Below, piece by piece: positions 1-7,732 of a DNA stretch of 64,000 nucleotides. Positions within the stretch are counted from its first letter, which is position 1; each line of letters begins with the position of its first letter. Where the stretch lies: contig JAJFIR010000006.1 of NCBI GenBank assembly GCA_021774795.1, forward strand, positions 62,001-126,000. The letters are read 5' to 3'. The DNA is from Emcibacteraceae bacterium (GTDB lineage: Bacteria; Pseudomonadota; Alphaproteobacteria; Sphingomonadales; Emcibacteraceae). The translations under genes and the position numbers were made by a program. The notes below the pieces were generated by a model that was given only the letters and a program-made list of their open reading frames with translations, was not told the DNA's origin and did not search any database.

Positions 1-677
1 TTTCGACCAATTTGATTTTCGGGTAGGGATATCCATTTAATATCCGCAGCACTTATAATTTCACCGCTTCTGATGGTTCTAACTAGGGAAGGGACCGTGC
101 TGACCCTCAAAGTCCGTCCATTTATCGTATGTTGTACTGAGTTTCCTTGGCCGGTTGGTGCGCTGACCAAAGCAGAGAATTTATCACTTTTTCGGTCCAG
201 CATGATATTTGAAATTGTTAAATCATCCACATCGTACCCGGTGGGCAGATGAATTTTACCGTTCTTATTATAAAACCGTAATTCAATATTCTGTTCTGAT
301 TGATAAAGATTTTTTAATTCATCAACCATCTTAGGCTTTAGGTCCGAATATGATATAAGCGTACTCATCCGGCTAACGGATACATTTTTAATGCCTGCAC
401 TATTGCGCCAGCGGACATTGTTATTTCTGGTTAGCTTTAGAATATAACGTGCAGAAATAATTAGTTTTTTACCGGGTTCCGGTGCATTTCCAACGACAAG
501 GTCTTCCCTTTCTGTTAGGTTAGTAAAAATATCACCAAGTGTAATAACGCTGTCTTCAACCACAGCAGTCGCTTTAATTTCCGGTAGATTATCTTGGGAA
601 AATGCTACTGATATTTTAAAAATAATTCCTGATGATAACAATAAAAACAGTGCGAATTTGTATATTTTTTTGGTCAT
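1..677 (-). CDS. flgA: FlgA, flagellar basal body P-ring formation chaperone (3' end cut by window edge)
   Basis: Periplasmic chaperone for assembly of the flagellar P-ring. The reading frame opens with ATG at 677 and stays open to position 1, about 225 codons, so the C-terminus lies outside the window. An N-terminal hydrophobic stretch (KFALFLLLSSGIIF) followed by SVAFSQ looks like a Sec signal peptide. The last visible part, IRSGEIISAADIKW, is the start of the SAF domain typical of FlgA. It lies 5 bases after flgG, whose last bases supply the AGGTAA ribosome site, so flgF-flgG-flgA reads as one operon. The next gene in this order is usually flgH (L-ring), which cannot be seen. Confidence 0.9.
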   Translation of the reverse strand, partial: MTKKIYKFALFLLLSSGIIFKISVAFSQDNLPEIKATAVVEDSVITLGDIFTNLTEREDLVVGNAPEPGKKLIISARYILKLTRNNNVRWRNSAGIKNVSVSRMSTLISYSDLKPKMVDELKNLYQSEQNIELRFYNKNGKIHLPTGYDVDDLTISNIMLDRKSDKFSALVSAPTGQGNSVQHTINGRTLRVSTVPSLVRTIRSGEIISAADIKWISLPENQIGR

Positions 678-682
678 TTTCT

Positions 683-1468
683 TTACCTTAGGTTTGATGT
701 GACGCTGAGCATTTCATCAGCTGTGCTAATAACCTTAGAATTCATTTCATATGCTCTCTGAGCTGCTATAAGCTGCGTTATTTCTGCGACAGAGTTTACG
801 TTTGACCGTTCAAGATATCCTTGAACAATTGCGCCATAGCCGGGTGTGTTTGGCGCACCAACACTGGCCGCACCAGAAGCAGGTGTTTCAAGCAATAAGT
901 TATCTCCAATTGCTTCCATTCCAGGTCCGTTGGGGAAAATAGCGAGCTCAAACTGTCCCACATTTTGTGGTTCCAGCTGGCCACTGATTTTTACAATCAC
1001 CTCGCCATTTGCGTTAATGGAGATGTCAACAGATTCTTGCGGTATCGTGATGCCGGGACTTACTGTGTAACCTTCAGAAGTTACAAGCTCGCCGGTAGGG
1101 CTTAATTGAAAGGACCCTGATCTGGTATATGCATCTTCCCCGTTCGGCAGCTGAATTCTAAAATAACCCCTACCGTTGACCGCCATATCGAGTGGAGTAT
1201 CTGAATTAATCAACTCTCCCTGCGATGTGATCCTGTAAACACCGGCGGTTCTTACACCGACACCAATTTGAATACCAGTGGGAACTATGGTTCCTGCATC
1301 TGATGACGCGGCACCGGCTCTTTCGATATTTTGGTAGAGCAGGTCCTGAAATTCAGCGCGCTGACGTTTATAGGCGGTGGTATTCATATTCGCGATATTA
1401 TTGGATATGACCTCAACATTTAACTGCTGGGCTAACATTCCTGTGGCTGCGATACTAAGTGCTTTCAT
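683..1468 (-). CDS. flgG: FlgG, distal rod protein of the flagellar basal body
   Basis: Structural subunit of the distal rod, exported through the flagellar type III apparatus. At 261 residues it has the normal FlgG length. The N-terminal rod motif reads ATGMLAQQLNVEVISNNIAN, followed by MNTTAYKRQRAEFQDLLYQ. The C-terminal export and assembly helix ends in EITQLIAAQRAYEMNSKVI and the usual ISTADEMLS. AAAGGA lies eight bases before the ATG. It is second in the minus-strand flgF-flgG-flgA cluster, 45 bases behind flgF. Assignment to FlgG rather than FlgF rests on the C-terminal QRAYE sequence and on gene order. Confidence 0.97.
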   Translation of the reverse strand: MKALSIAATGMLAQQLNVEVISNNIANMNTTAYKRQRAEFQDLLYQNIERAGAASSDAGTIVPTGIQIGVGVRTAGVYRITSQGELINSDTPLDMAVNGRGYFRIQLPNGEDAYTRSGSFQLSPTGELVTSEGYTVSPGITIPQESVDISINANGEVIVKISGQLEPQNVGQFELAIFPNGPGMEAIGDNLLLETPASGAASVGAPNTPGYGAIVQGYLERSNVNSVAEITQLIAAQRAYEMNSKVISTADEMLSVTSNLR

Positions 1469-1513
1469 AAACTTTTCCTTTATCTTCTATTCATCAAAAA
1501 CCTGGATGAGAAT

Positions 1514-2254
1514 CTAAGCAAACTTTGCAATACGGTTGATGGCGGATGACGTTGATTGCTGTACTTTGTCAATTAAATTGGCTGTTTGAGCGTAGGCTCG
1601 GCTGAGGTGTATCATGTTGGTGATCTCCAGCACGGGCGATACATTTGATGTTTCCAACATACCTTGTGCGAGACGGTAACCCGTTCCCGGTACGCCCACT
1701 TCCTCAGCAGAATATAAATTGTCGCCAATTTTCTTCATTGCACCATAATTTTCAAACTGAAGCACGCCAATTTTGCCAATTTGACCTGTTTCTTTCGTTG
1801 ACACGGTTCCATCCTCCGCTATCTTAAAAGTTGGCGAATTAGGGGGAAACTGTATCGTCTGATCCTCTTCATCCAGGATCAGATGTCCCGCTGCTGTAAT
1901 GAGCTCATTATCCTGAGAGAGGGCAAAATGGCCATTTCGTGTATAGGCAGTGTCGCCATTGGCCTTTCGAACCTTAAACATGCCACCGCCTTCCAAGGCA
2001 ACGTCTAATGGATTGCTTGTTGTTAACAGCTCTCCATTAGTCATTTCTCTCGCGACGCCCATTTCCTGTACAAACGAAACTTTTTTGAATGAGTCAGGTA
2101 AAGAGCCACCAATATCACTAAGATATTCATTAAACATCACAGATTCACGCTTATATGACGTGGTGTTCATGTTTGCGATATTGTTGGCAATAATATCCAT
2201 CTGGCGCTCCATAGCTACCTGATGGGATAAACTTACTAATATTTTTGTGTCCAT
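1514..2254 (-). CDS. flgF: FlgF, proximal rod protein of the flagellar basal body
   Basis: Rod subunit between MS ring and distal rod. Its 246 residues carry the rod/hook N-terminal motif (ERQMDIIANNIANMNTTSYK) and a C-terminal helix with EITNMIHLSRAYAQTANLI. The central region (VALEGGGMFKV, TRNGHFALSQDNELITAAG) matches the FlgF/FlgG fold. It is the first gene of the minus-strand rod operon; a close match to the RpoN consensus lies 44-59 bases upstream of its ATG, so transcription probably starts here. FlgF and FlgG are paralogues; order and the LSRAY variant of the C-terminal motif favour FlgF. Confidence 0.95.
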   Translation of the reverse strand: MDTKILVSLSHQVAMERQMDIIANNIANMNTTSYKRESVMFNEYLSDIGGSLPDSFKKVSFVQEMGVAREMTNGELLTTSNPLDVALEGGGMFKVRKANGDTAYTRNGHFALSQDNELITAAGHLILDEEDQTIQFPPNSPTFKIAEDGTVSTKETGQIGKIGVLQFENYGAMKKIGDNLYSAEEVGVPGTGYRLAQGMLETSNVSPVLEITNMIHLSRAYAQTANLIDKVQQSTSSAINRIAKFA

Positions 2255-2297
2255 CTAACGGTCCTTCTGTCCAGTCGATTGTTCCTAGCCACTACGA

Positions 2298-2313
2298 AGC
2301 ATGAAGCGTGCCA
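2298..2313 (-). promoter_or_regulatory. Predicted sigma-54 (RpoN) promoter for flgF-flgG-flgA
   Basis: On the minus strand the bases read TGGCACGCTTCATGCT. This fits the RpoN consensus TGGCACG-N4-TTGCW with one mismatch, and the GG and GC doublets have the required spacing. The -12 element is about 45 bases before the flgF ATG, leaving a leader of roughly 30 nt. Sigma-54 control of late rod genes is established in Caulobacter and fits this gene set. The motif match is seen directly; promoter activity is inferred. Confidence 0.7.
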
Positions 2314-2472
2314 TTTACAAAAATTTATTTAATAACAGCAAGTTAAGATCTTTTAATGTTTTGGAATTTATGCGAAAAGGAAGAGTTTGCCGTGCAAAAT
2401 ATGCCTTAAAATCTAGTTTTTAAGAATATTGAAGTGATTTATTTTATTCACTTCTTATTGCTTATCTGTTGT

Positions 2473-2526
2473 GTTAATTATAAAAATTAACCATAATGAA
2501 CACCGTAATTCCTAACGAATTCTTAA
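2473..2526. promoter_or_regulatory. Possible CtrA-binding sites before fliL in the flgF/fliL divergent region
   Basis: The 336-base space between flgF and fliL (2255-2590) holds the sigma-54 site at 2298-2313 and, nearer fliL, two CtrA-like elements. An inverted repeat GTTAATT-ATAAA-AATTAAC at 2473-2491 runs into TTAACCAT (2487-2494), the known CtrA half-site. At 2512-2526 CTAA-CGAATTC-TTAA is a one-mismatch TTAA-N7-TTAA box. They lie 65-118 bases upstream of the fliL ATG. In AT-rich DNA single matches can arise by chance, so binding is inferred from the clustering and from two perfect boxes at other motility operons here. Confidence 0.45.
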
Positions 2527-2590
2527 CTTTCAAACTATACCATCAGGGCAAGAAAGTAGAATTAGGAAAAACACTGTTAGGTTTTGATAA

Positions 2591-3133
2591 ATGAGTGATG
2601 AAGAAAAACAGGAAGAAAATGATGCCGCTGAACTTGAAGACGGTTTAGAAAAGAAGAAATTCAGCGGTAAGAAATTAATCATGATCATTGTCCCTATTGT
2701 GCTACTCCTTCTAGGGGGTGGGGCAGCTTACATGTTTATGGGCGGAGAAGAACATAAGGAAGAAGTCGTGCTTGACGCGGATGGAAATCCTGTTGAAGCG
2801 GGTGAGGGTGATCTTGAAAGTGTAGAGTTATTATTTTATGACATTGAGCCGCTTTTAGTTAACTTAACTTCCGCCGGTGGTAAAAGTGCTTATCTTAAAC
2901 TTGCGATAACCCTGGAAGTTGATAAGCAAAGTTCCGTCGATGAACTACAGGTAAAATTACCTAGAATTGTTGATAATTTTCAAGTTTATTTGAGGGAACT
3001 TAGGTTAGAAGACGTAAACGGTTCAGCTGGCATGTTTCGATTAAAAGAAGAGTTACTCATTCGTGTAAACGAAACTATTTACCCAACACGGGTGAATGAT
3101 GTATTATTTAAAGAAATGTTGATAAACGGATAA
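2591..3133 (+). CDS. fliL: FliL, flagellar basal body-associated protein
   Basis: Single-pass inner-membrane protein that surrounds and supports the stator units. The protein has 180 residues: an acidic cytoplasmic N-terminus, one membrane segment at about residues 28-52 (KKLIMIIVPIVLLLLGGGAA), an acidic linker, and the periplasmic FliL domain (YDIEPLLVNLTSAGGKSAYL, then LKLAITLEV). It ends with a YPTRVNDVLFKEMLI segment typical of the family. It leads the set fliL-fliM-DUF6468-motE; fliM follows after 32 bases. Upstream lie CtrA-like sites, so it probably belongs to the early flagellar class. Confidence 0.93.
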   Translation: MSDEEKQEENDAAELEDGLEKKKFSGKKLIMIIVPIVLLLLGGGAAYMFMGGEEHKEEVVLDADGNPVEAGEGDLESVELLFYDIEPLLVNLTSAGGKSAYLKLAITLEVDKQSSVDELQVKLPRIVDNFQVYLRELRLEDVNGSAGMFRLKEELLIRVNETIYPTRVNDVLFKEMLING

Positions 3134-3165
3134 CCTCATTACCATATAAGGTATTTTTATAACAA

Positions 3166-4275
3166 ATGTCAGACGAAGAAGAAATTGATGATGATGCAGT
3201 TGCTGCCGAATGGGAAGCAATGGCAGGTGCAGACGCGGATGGTGATGGCGAAAGCGATGGCGAAAGCGATGATGAAGGCGCCGATGATATGGCATCGGCC
3301 ATGGGTACTGACCGGGTCCTTGATCAAACGGAAATTGATAGCCTGCTTGGTTTTGATGGGGATGAAGATGAAGGCGGTACAAAAACAGGCGTTCAAGCAC
3401 TCATAAATAGCGGATTGGTTGCGTATGAACGTCTTCCAATGCTTGATATTATTTTTGATCGATATGTGCGGATGATGTCAACGTCACTGCGCAACTTTAC
3501 TTCCGATAACTTTGAAGTGTCCATTGATAGTATGACATCTATTCGGTTCGGCGATTATCTGAATAGTATCCCGCTTCCCGCAATGTTAGCGGTATTTGAA
3601 GCGAAAGAATGGGAAAATCACGGGCTTATCACGATCGACAGTAACATGATCTATTCCGTGGTGGATGCGTTGCTAGGCGGACGTCGGGGCAATGCACCAA
3701 TGCGCATCGAAGGTCGACCTTATACGACTATTGAACATACATTAGTGGGGGAAATGCTTAACGTTATGCTCAAGGATCTTTGCGGTGCGTTTGAACCTTT
3801 AAGTCCGGTAAAATTTGAATTAGACCGAATGGAAACTAACCCGAGATTTGCGACAATCGCGCAATCAAGTAATGCGGCTTTGTTGATTAAAATGCGCGCT
3901 GACATGGCGGACCGCGGTGGAAAAATGGAACTGGTACTGCCGTACGCAACAATTGAGCCTATCCGCGAGTTATTGTTGCAGCGTTATATGGGTGAAAAAT
4001 TCGGTCGCGATAGCATCTGGGAATCCCATCTGGCTAATGAAATTTTAATGACTGATGTCGATTTGGACGCCGTTTTAGATGAACAGAAAATGACGCTTGG
4101 CGAAGTCATGAATTTTGAAATAGGTCAGACTTTAATGCTCAATGTCGGGCAAGATGCCGATGTAGATATAAGATGTTCTGGTGTTTCGATGTTAAAAGGA
4201 AAAACAGGGACGATTGGCCGCCACAAAGCAATAAGAGTTGAACGTGTTGTGAACATGGATGAAAGAGCTCAATGA
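3166..4275 (+). CDS. fliM: FliM, flagellar motor switch protein with a long acidic N-terminus
   Basis: C-ring subunit that receives phospho-CheY and sets rotation direction. The first 50 residues are almost only Asp, Glu, Ala and Gly. The CheY-binding peptide follows (VLDQTEIDSLLGF, residues 51-63), whereas in E. coli it lies at the extreme N-terminus. The middle domain begins near residue 78 (GVQALINSGLVAYERLPML) and a C-terminal SpoA/FliN-like domain covers about 280-369 (LGEVMNFEIGQTLMLN). The 369-residue length is about 35 above E. coli FliM, explained by the acidic extension. The stop overlaps the next ATG (ATGA), indicating coupled translation. Confidence 0.97.
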   Translation: MSDEEEIDDDAVAAEWEAMAGADADGDGESDGESDDEGADDMASAMGTDRVLDQTEIDSLLGFDGDEDEGGTKTGVQALINSGLVAYERLPMLDIIFDRYVRMMSTSLRNFTSDNFEVSIDSMTSIRFGDYLNSIPLPAMLAVFEAKEWENHGLITIDSNMIYSVVDALLGGRRGNAPMRIEGRPYTTIEHTLVGEMLNVMLKDLCGAFEPLSPVKFELDRMETNPRFATIAQSSNAALLIKMRADMADRGGKMELVLPYATIEPIRELLLQRYMGEKFGRDSIWESHLANEILMTDVDLDAVLDEQKMTLGEVMNFEIGQTLMLNVGQDADVDIRCSGVSMLKGKTGTIGRHKAIRVERVVNMDERAQ

Positions 4276-4736
4276 CATTTTCTATGGAAGAGATAATCAA
4301 TATTTTTATTCTGGTCATGTTATTTGTCATGATAATTTACTGTATTGTACTAAATAGGCGGCTCAAGGCGTTTCGCAACATAAAAGACGAAATGGCTGAG
4401 CTGATTGGACAGCTAAATGCTTCGACGACTCATGCGCAAAAAGCGATAGTTGAACTAAAAAATACGGTTTTTCAGGAAGAAAAAAAACTGTCGGAAAAAC
4501 TATCTAAAGCCGCTGAGATGGCCGATGAGCTTGATATGATAAATCAAACCGGGTCAAATTTGGCAGACCGAATTGAAAAAGGTCTCGTAACCAATAGAAA
4601 AGCAACTGGCGAAGAAATATTCGGTGGGCAGCAATCGACGGATTTAAGCAAGAAATCACTTTCTGATATGGAATTGACGGAAGGTAATCTGAAGGATTCA
4701 GACATATTACGAGAGAATTTAAGGAATGTAAGATGA
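4272..4736 (+). CDS. Membrane-anchored coiled-coil protein, resembles DUF6468 (function unknown)
   Basis: A 154-residue protein of unknown function. One N-terminal membrane segment (residues 8-27, IINIFILVMLFVMIIYCIVL) is followed by a long charged helix likely to form a coiled coil (about 30-105, KDEMAELIGQLNASTTHAQK) and a polar tail. Overlap by ATGA with fliM and with motE downstream ties its expression to the switch and stator genes. From memory, small proteins of this shape in alphaproteobacterial flagellar operons belong to DUF6468; this was not checked by search. A role at the motor is an inference from position only. Confidence 0.7.
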   Translation: MTFSMEEIINIFILVMLFVMIIYCIVLNRRLKAFRNIKDEMAELIGQLNASTTHAQKAIVELKNTVFQEEKKLSEKLSKAAEMADELDMINQTGSNLADRIEKGLVTNRKATGEEIFGGQQSTDLSKKSLSDMELTEGNLKDSDILRENLRNVR

Positions 4737-5386
4737 AATTAAAATTACAGATATTTCCAGTTATGATTCTGGTTGTTGCTATCGTTTTTGGACTTAAGTC
4801 TTATGATTTTGCAATGGGCTTAGATGCGGAGAATAATGATTTGAATGCTGCGGTAATGTTGAACAATATAGAAACAGCCGCTGGTCAGGAAACTGAAACC
4901 GATGCTGAAACATCTACAATCGAAAGTGCACAATCCGCTGAAACTGAATATAATCAAGGTGGTTTCCCTTATAGCGGCCAAGAAATAGAGCTTTTACAAA
5001 AACTTACTGAAAGACGGGAAGAATTGGATCAACGCGCGCGCGATATGGATGTGCGTGAAAAACTTCTCATCGCAACGGAAAACGGAATTGATAAAAAAAT
5101 TGAATCTCTAAAAAGTATAGAGGCGCAAATAAGGGCTTTAATAGAAATCCATGATGAACAGGAACGTGCACAAATTGAAAGTCTCGTCAAAACATATTCT
5201 GCTATGAAACCAAAGGATGCTGCGAACATTTTCAACAGTCTCGATATGGATATATTAATCTCCATCATCGAAAAGATGAATCCCAAAAAGGTAGCTGACG
5301 TGCTGTCAAAAATGACTACAAGTTCAGCAAATGATATTACCGTGGAACTCGCGACACGCAAAAAGCTTCCAAATATTGAAGGTTAG
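4733..5386 (+). CDS. motE: MotE-like flagellar protein (MgtE N-terminal/FliG-like domain)
   Basis: A 217-residue protein with an N-terminal membrane anchor (FPVMILVVAIVFGLKSYDF, about 6-26), an acidic low-complexity segment, a coiled coil (about 90-145, LTERREELDQRARDMDVREK) and a C-terminal helical domain (SAMKPKDAANIFNSLDMDIL, then IIEKMNPKKVADVLSKM). That domain is shared by MgtE and FliG. This is the architecture of MotE, described in Sinorhizobium as a periplasmic chaperone for MotC. It is the last gene of the fliL-fliM-DUF6468-motE set; its ATG overlaps the preceding stop. No motC gene is seen in the window. Confidence 0.8.
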   Translation: MKLKLQIFPVMILVVAIVFGLKSYDFAMGLDAENNDLNAAVMLNNIETAAGQETETDAETSTIESAQSAETEYNQGGFPYSGQEIELLQKLTERREELDQRARDMDVREKLLIATENGIDKKIESLKSIEAQIRALIEIHDEQERAQIESLVKTYSAMKPKDAANIFNSLDMDILISIIEKMNPKKVADVLSKMTTSSANDITVELATRKKLPNIEG

Positions 5387-5439
5387 AGTTCTACTGTCAT
5401 AATATTACGTAGCTTAATGTAATAGCCTTTTAGCGTTAT

Positions 5440-5454
5440 TTAACCGCTTTTTAA
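5440..5454. promoter_or_regulatory. Perfect CtrA-type box upstream of cheZ
   Basis: The bases TTAACCGCTTTTTAA fit TTAA-N7-TTAA exactly. The site lies 66-80 bases before the cheZ ATG, in a 134-base gap after motE. CtrA boxes of this form drive flagellar and chemotaxis operons in Alphaproteobacteria. The motif is seen; binding is inferred. Confidence 0.6.
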
Positions 5455-5520
5455 CACTAATTCCGTATCTTTTTAGCTTATTACACCCTTCGCGGTGTCA
5501 TAAAGCTATGGAGAATAAGA

Positions 5521-6171
5521 ATGTTAGGGAAAAGGGCAGTTGTAGAAGGTCAATGCGAAAGTTACGATCTGAAAAATAATAATCAGATTTCTGCGGATGA
5601 AGTAACGAAAATTGCTTCAATAGTCAAAGAAACTATTGATGGCAGCTCACCTACAGAAGACATTCAAATAAAAGAAGAAATTAGATATCTTTTATCCTTC
5701 GTTGATCAGGCTAAAGAAGAAATTTCATCATTACGACCAAAGGAATACAGCACTAATAAATTACCGGCGGCTTGCGGTGAGTTGGATGCAATTGTTTCTG
5801 GAACGGAAGAGGCCGCTGGCAAAGTTATGGACTGTGCAGACGAATTAAGTGAAGTTTCTGAAAAATGCAATGACGAAGTTAAGCAGCAACTTGGGGATAT
5901 TTCAGTCAAGTTATTCGAAGCTTCAAGCTTTCAGGATATTACGGGACAGCGGGTTACCAAAGTCGTGACGACATTGGTCCATTTGGAAGAAAGGTTGTCA
6001 GCCTTAGCGGATGCTATGGGTGACAATGATGTTGATGAGGTCGTCAGTGATGATGACAATGTCGATAAAGATTACGATGCTATGGCAAATGAAGAGTTTA
6101 CACATGGTCCGCAACTTGACGGCGAGGCGAAGGACCAGGCGGCAATTGATGCGTTGCTTGATGATTTTTAA
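5521..6171 (+). CDS. cheZ: CheZ-type CheY-phosphate phosphatase
   Basis: Dephosphorylates phospho-CheY. The diagnostic catalytic motif is FQDITGQRV, with Asp139 and Gln143 matching the catalytic Asp and Gln of E. coli CheZ (DLTGQ). Long amphipathic helices (about 50-170) would form the CheZ four-helix bundle. An acidic linker (170-200) leads to a C-terminal CheY-binding peptide, DQAAIDALLDDF, the counterpart of the E. coli CheZ tail. At 216 residues it has the normal length. It follows a CtrA-type box and starts a run with two MotB-like genes and a TPR gene. The ATG is preceded by a GGAG at 5511-5514. Confidence 0.88.
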   Translation: MLGKRAVVEGQCESYDLKNNNQISADEVTKIASIVKETIDGSSPTEDIQIKEEIRYLLSFVDQAKEEISSLRPKEYSTNKLPAACGELDAIVSGTEEAAGKVMDCADELSEVSEKCNDEVKQQLGDISVKLFEASSFQDITGQRVTKVVTTLVHLEERLSALADAMGDNDVDEVVSDDDNVDKDYDAMANEEFTHGPQLDGEAKDQAAIDALLDDF

Positions 6172-6248
6172 ACAACGACAAGTGATTGATAAATATATGA
6201 ATGTTGTATAAGTTCATATTGGATCAGATTTATGGTTAATAATTAAAG

Positions 6249-6998
6249 ATGCAGCAGGAAAATCACCATAGTTTATTGGAAAACCGGCCCAATCAGAAGC
6301 GTGGTGCAGGTGACACAACAAGCTTGTTTGTTTCGCTTTATCTTATTGTTCTGGCATTCTTTATGGTATTGAATTCCATATCAAACCAAAGTCAGACTAA
6401 AATCAAATCAGCAACTGAAAGTGTAAGTCGTGCTTTCGACAATCCATTTGAGCCGAATGCGGACTTTATTGACGTCACTGAATCCGAAAATTCTAATTTG
6501 CCGAATGATGAATTTTACGAGCAACTTCAGGGCGTGTTCGCATCCTTAGTAGGATTTGATGAGAAATTTCCCACTCAAGGCGGCAATGTTATTAAAGTGG
6601 AATTCAAGCAAAGCGACATTTACCAGGAAGAAAGTGCTGAATTTAGAGAAGATCAACAAGCATTTTTATTTCAATTGAGCCGATTTTTAAAAAGTGAAGG
6701 TTATGGTACTTTACGTGAAGTAGATTATATCATCTACACAAGAGACAGGTTTCCTGCCGGGCCGTCTTATTGGGAAGATATTTCAATATTGAGGGCAGGG
6801 GCGATTGTTCAAAAATTGGTGGATCTGGGTGTGCGCGATGATCAATTATCAATGGGTGTAGCTCCCGGTAAAGAAGATGGACTTAAAATTTCGTTCTCAA
6901 TCAGGGACGATGTGAATGCCAGACAGAATATGAAAGACGCGGACCGAGAAGGCCTGGGTGAGCAAAGCATAGCTTTTCCGCAAGCAGGTGGTTTTTAA
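6249..6998 (+). CDS. MotB-like OmpA-family protein lacking the ion-binding Asp
   Basis: The 249 residues have one membrane segment near the N-terminus (FVSLYLIVLAFFMVLNSIS, residues 27-45) and a periplasmic OmpA/MotB-like domain (about 120-225). Aligned with the next protein (FADLLALLLTFFVLMFSMS), Ser29 stands where that protein has Asp23, the residue that binds the coupling ion in MotB. The peptidoglycan-binding motif is also altered (YWEDISILRAGAI against NWELSLVRAISI). It is therefore unlikely to conduct ions as a classical MotB. Its stop overlaps the next ATG by one base, suggesting that the two products work together. An accessory stator or scaffold role is inference. Confidence 0.7.
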   Translation: MQQENHHSLLENRPNQKRGAGDTTSLFVSLYLIVLAFFMVLNSISNQSQTKIKSATESVSRAFDNPFEPNADFIDVTESENSNLPNDEFYEQLQGVFASLVGFDEKFPTQGGNVIKVEFKQSDIYQEESAEFREDQQAFLFQLSRFLKSEGYGTLREVDYIIYTRDRFPAGPSYWEDISILRAGAIVQKLVDLGVRDDQLSMGVAPGKEDGLKISFSIRDDVNARQNMKDADREGLGEQSIAFPQAGGF

Positions 6999-7705
6999 TG
7001 GATAGTCATGATCTCATTGAAGAAAAGAAAAGTAATGCCGGTGGTTGGATGGTTATCTTCGCCGATCTGCTTGCTTTGCTTCTTACTTTTTTCGTGCTTA
7101 TGTTCTCGATGAGTTCGGTTCAGGTGTCCAAATGGCAGGCGATGGTTACATCACTTAGCGAAAACCTGAACCCCGAACGCGCAAATATTCAAGATGAAGA
7201 TTGGAACAAGATTGACGAAGCACTTGTTTTTGAAGAAACTGCGTTAAGTCTTGTTTATCTTAAAAATATATTCGAGGAAAAATTATCTCGCGATCCTATT
7301 TTAACCAGAAGCACGGTTACGGTTCTTGATGACAGGCTATCTATATCGCTTCCGGCTGATTTAATATTCGAATTGGGCCAAGCGCAGTTGGAGCCGGACG
7401 CGCGGGCGGCCATGCTTGAATTAGGCGCAGCATTAAGTTCGATTGACAACGAGATTATTGTCGTTGGTCATTCAGACCTTGAACCGATAAGCGGAAGATT
7501 TTATCCAACCAATTGGGAATTGTCGTTGGTAAGGGCCATATCAATTGCACAATTGATTAAATCTGGCGGGTATATGGGCGATGTTGAGGCATATGGGAAC
7601 GGATCTTCTCGTTTTAAGTTCCTAGATGAAACCATTCCACTTGATGAACGCTATCATCTGGCGAGGCGTGTTGACGTGATTGTTTTACAAAAGAAAAAAG
7701 ATTAA
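6998..7705 (+). CDS. motB: MotB-like flagellar motor/OmpA-family protein
   Basis: A 235-residue protein with the MotB layout: short cytoplasmic N-terminus, one membrane helix beginning GGWMVIFADLLALLLTFFVL with the conserved Asp23, then an OmpA-type peptidoglycan-binding domain (about 120-235) with VVGHSDLEP and NWELSLVRAISIAQLI. The family anchors stator units to the cell wall and carries the ion-binding Asp. No MotA is encoded next to it or anywhere in this window, so its channel partner is unknown. It is coupled to the preceding Ser-variant paralogue and to the TPR gene, which starts within 30 bases. The symbol is by family, not proven function. Confidence 0.75.
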   Translation: MDSHDLIEEKKSNAGGWMVIFADLLALLLTFFVLMFSMSSVQVSKWQAMVTSLSENLNPERANIQDEDWNKIDEALVFEETALSLVYLKNIFEEKLSRDPILTRSTVTVLDDRLSISLPADLIFELGQAQLEPDARAAMLELGAALSSIDNEIIVVGHSDLEPISGRFYPTNWELSLVRAISIAQLIKSGGYMGDVEAYGNGSSRFKFLDETIPLDERYHLARRVDVIVLQKKKD

Positions 7706-7732
7706 TATTTGAGCGAAAGAGCAGAGCTAAAA

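Noticed and set aside
3104-3400. Long His/Pro- and Ser/Pro-rich minus-strand open frames opposite the start of fliM
   Set aside because: They are mirror images of the GAT/GAA-rich acidic coding region of FliM and have no recognisable features.
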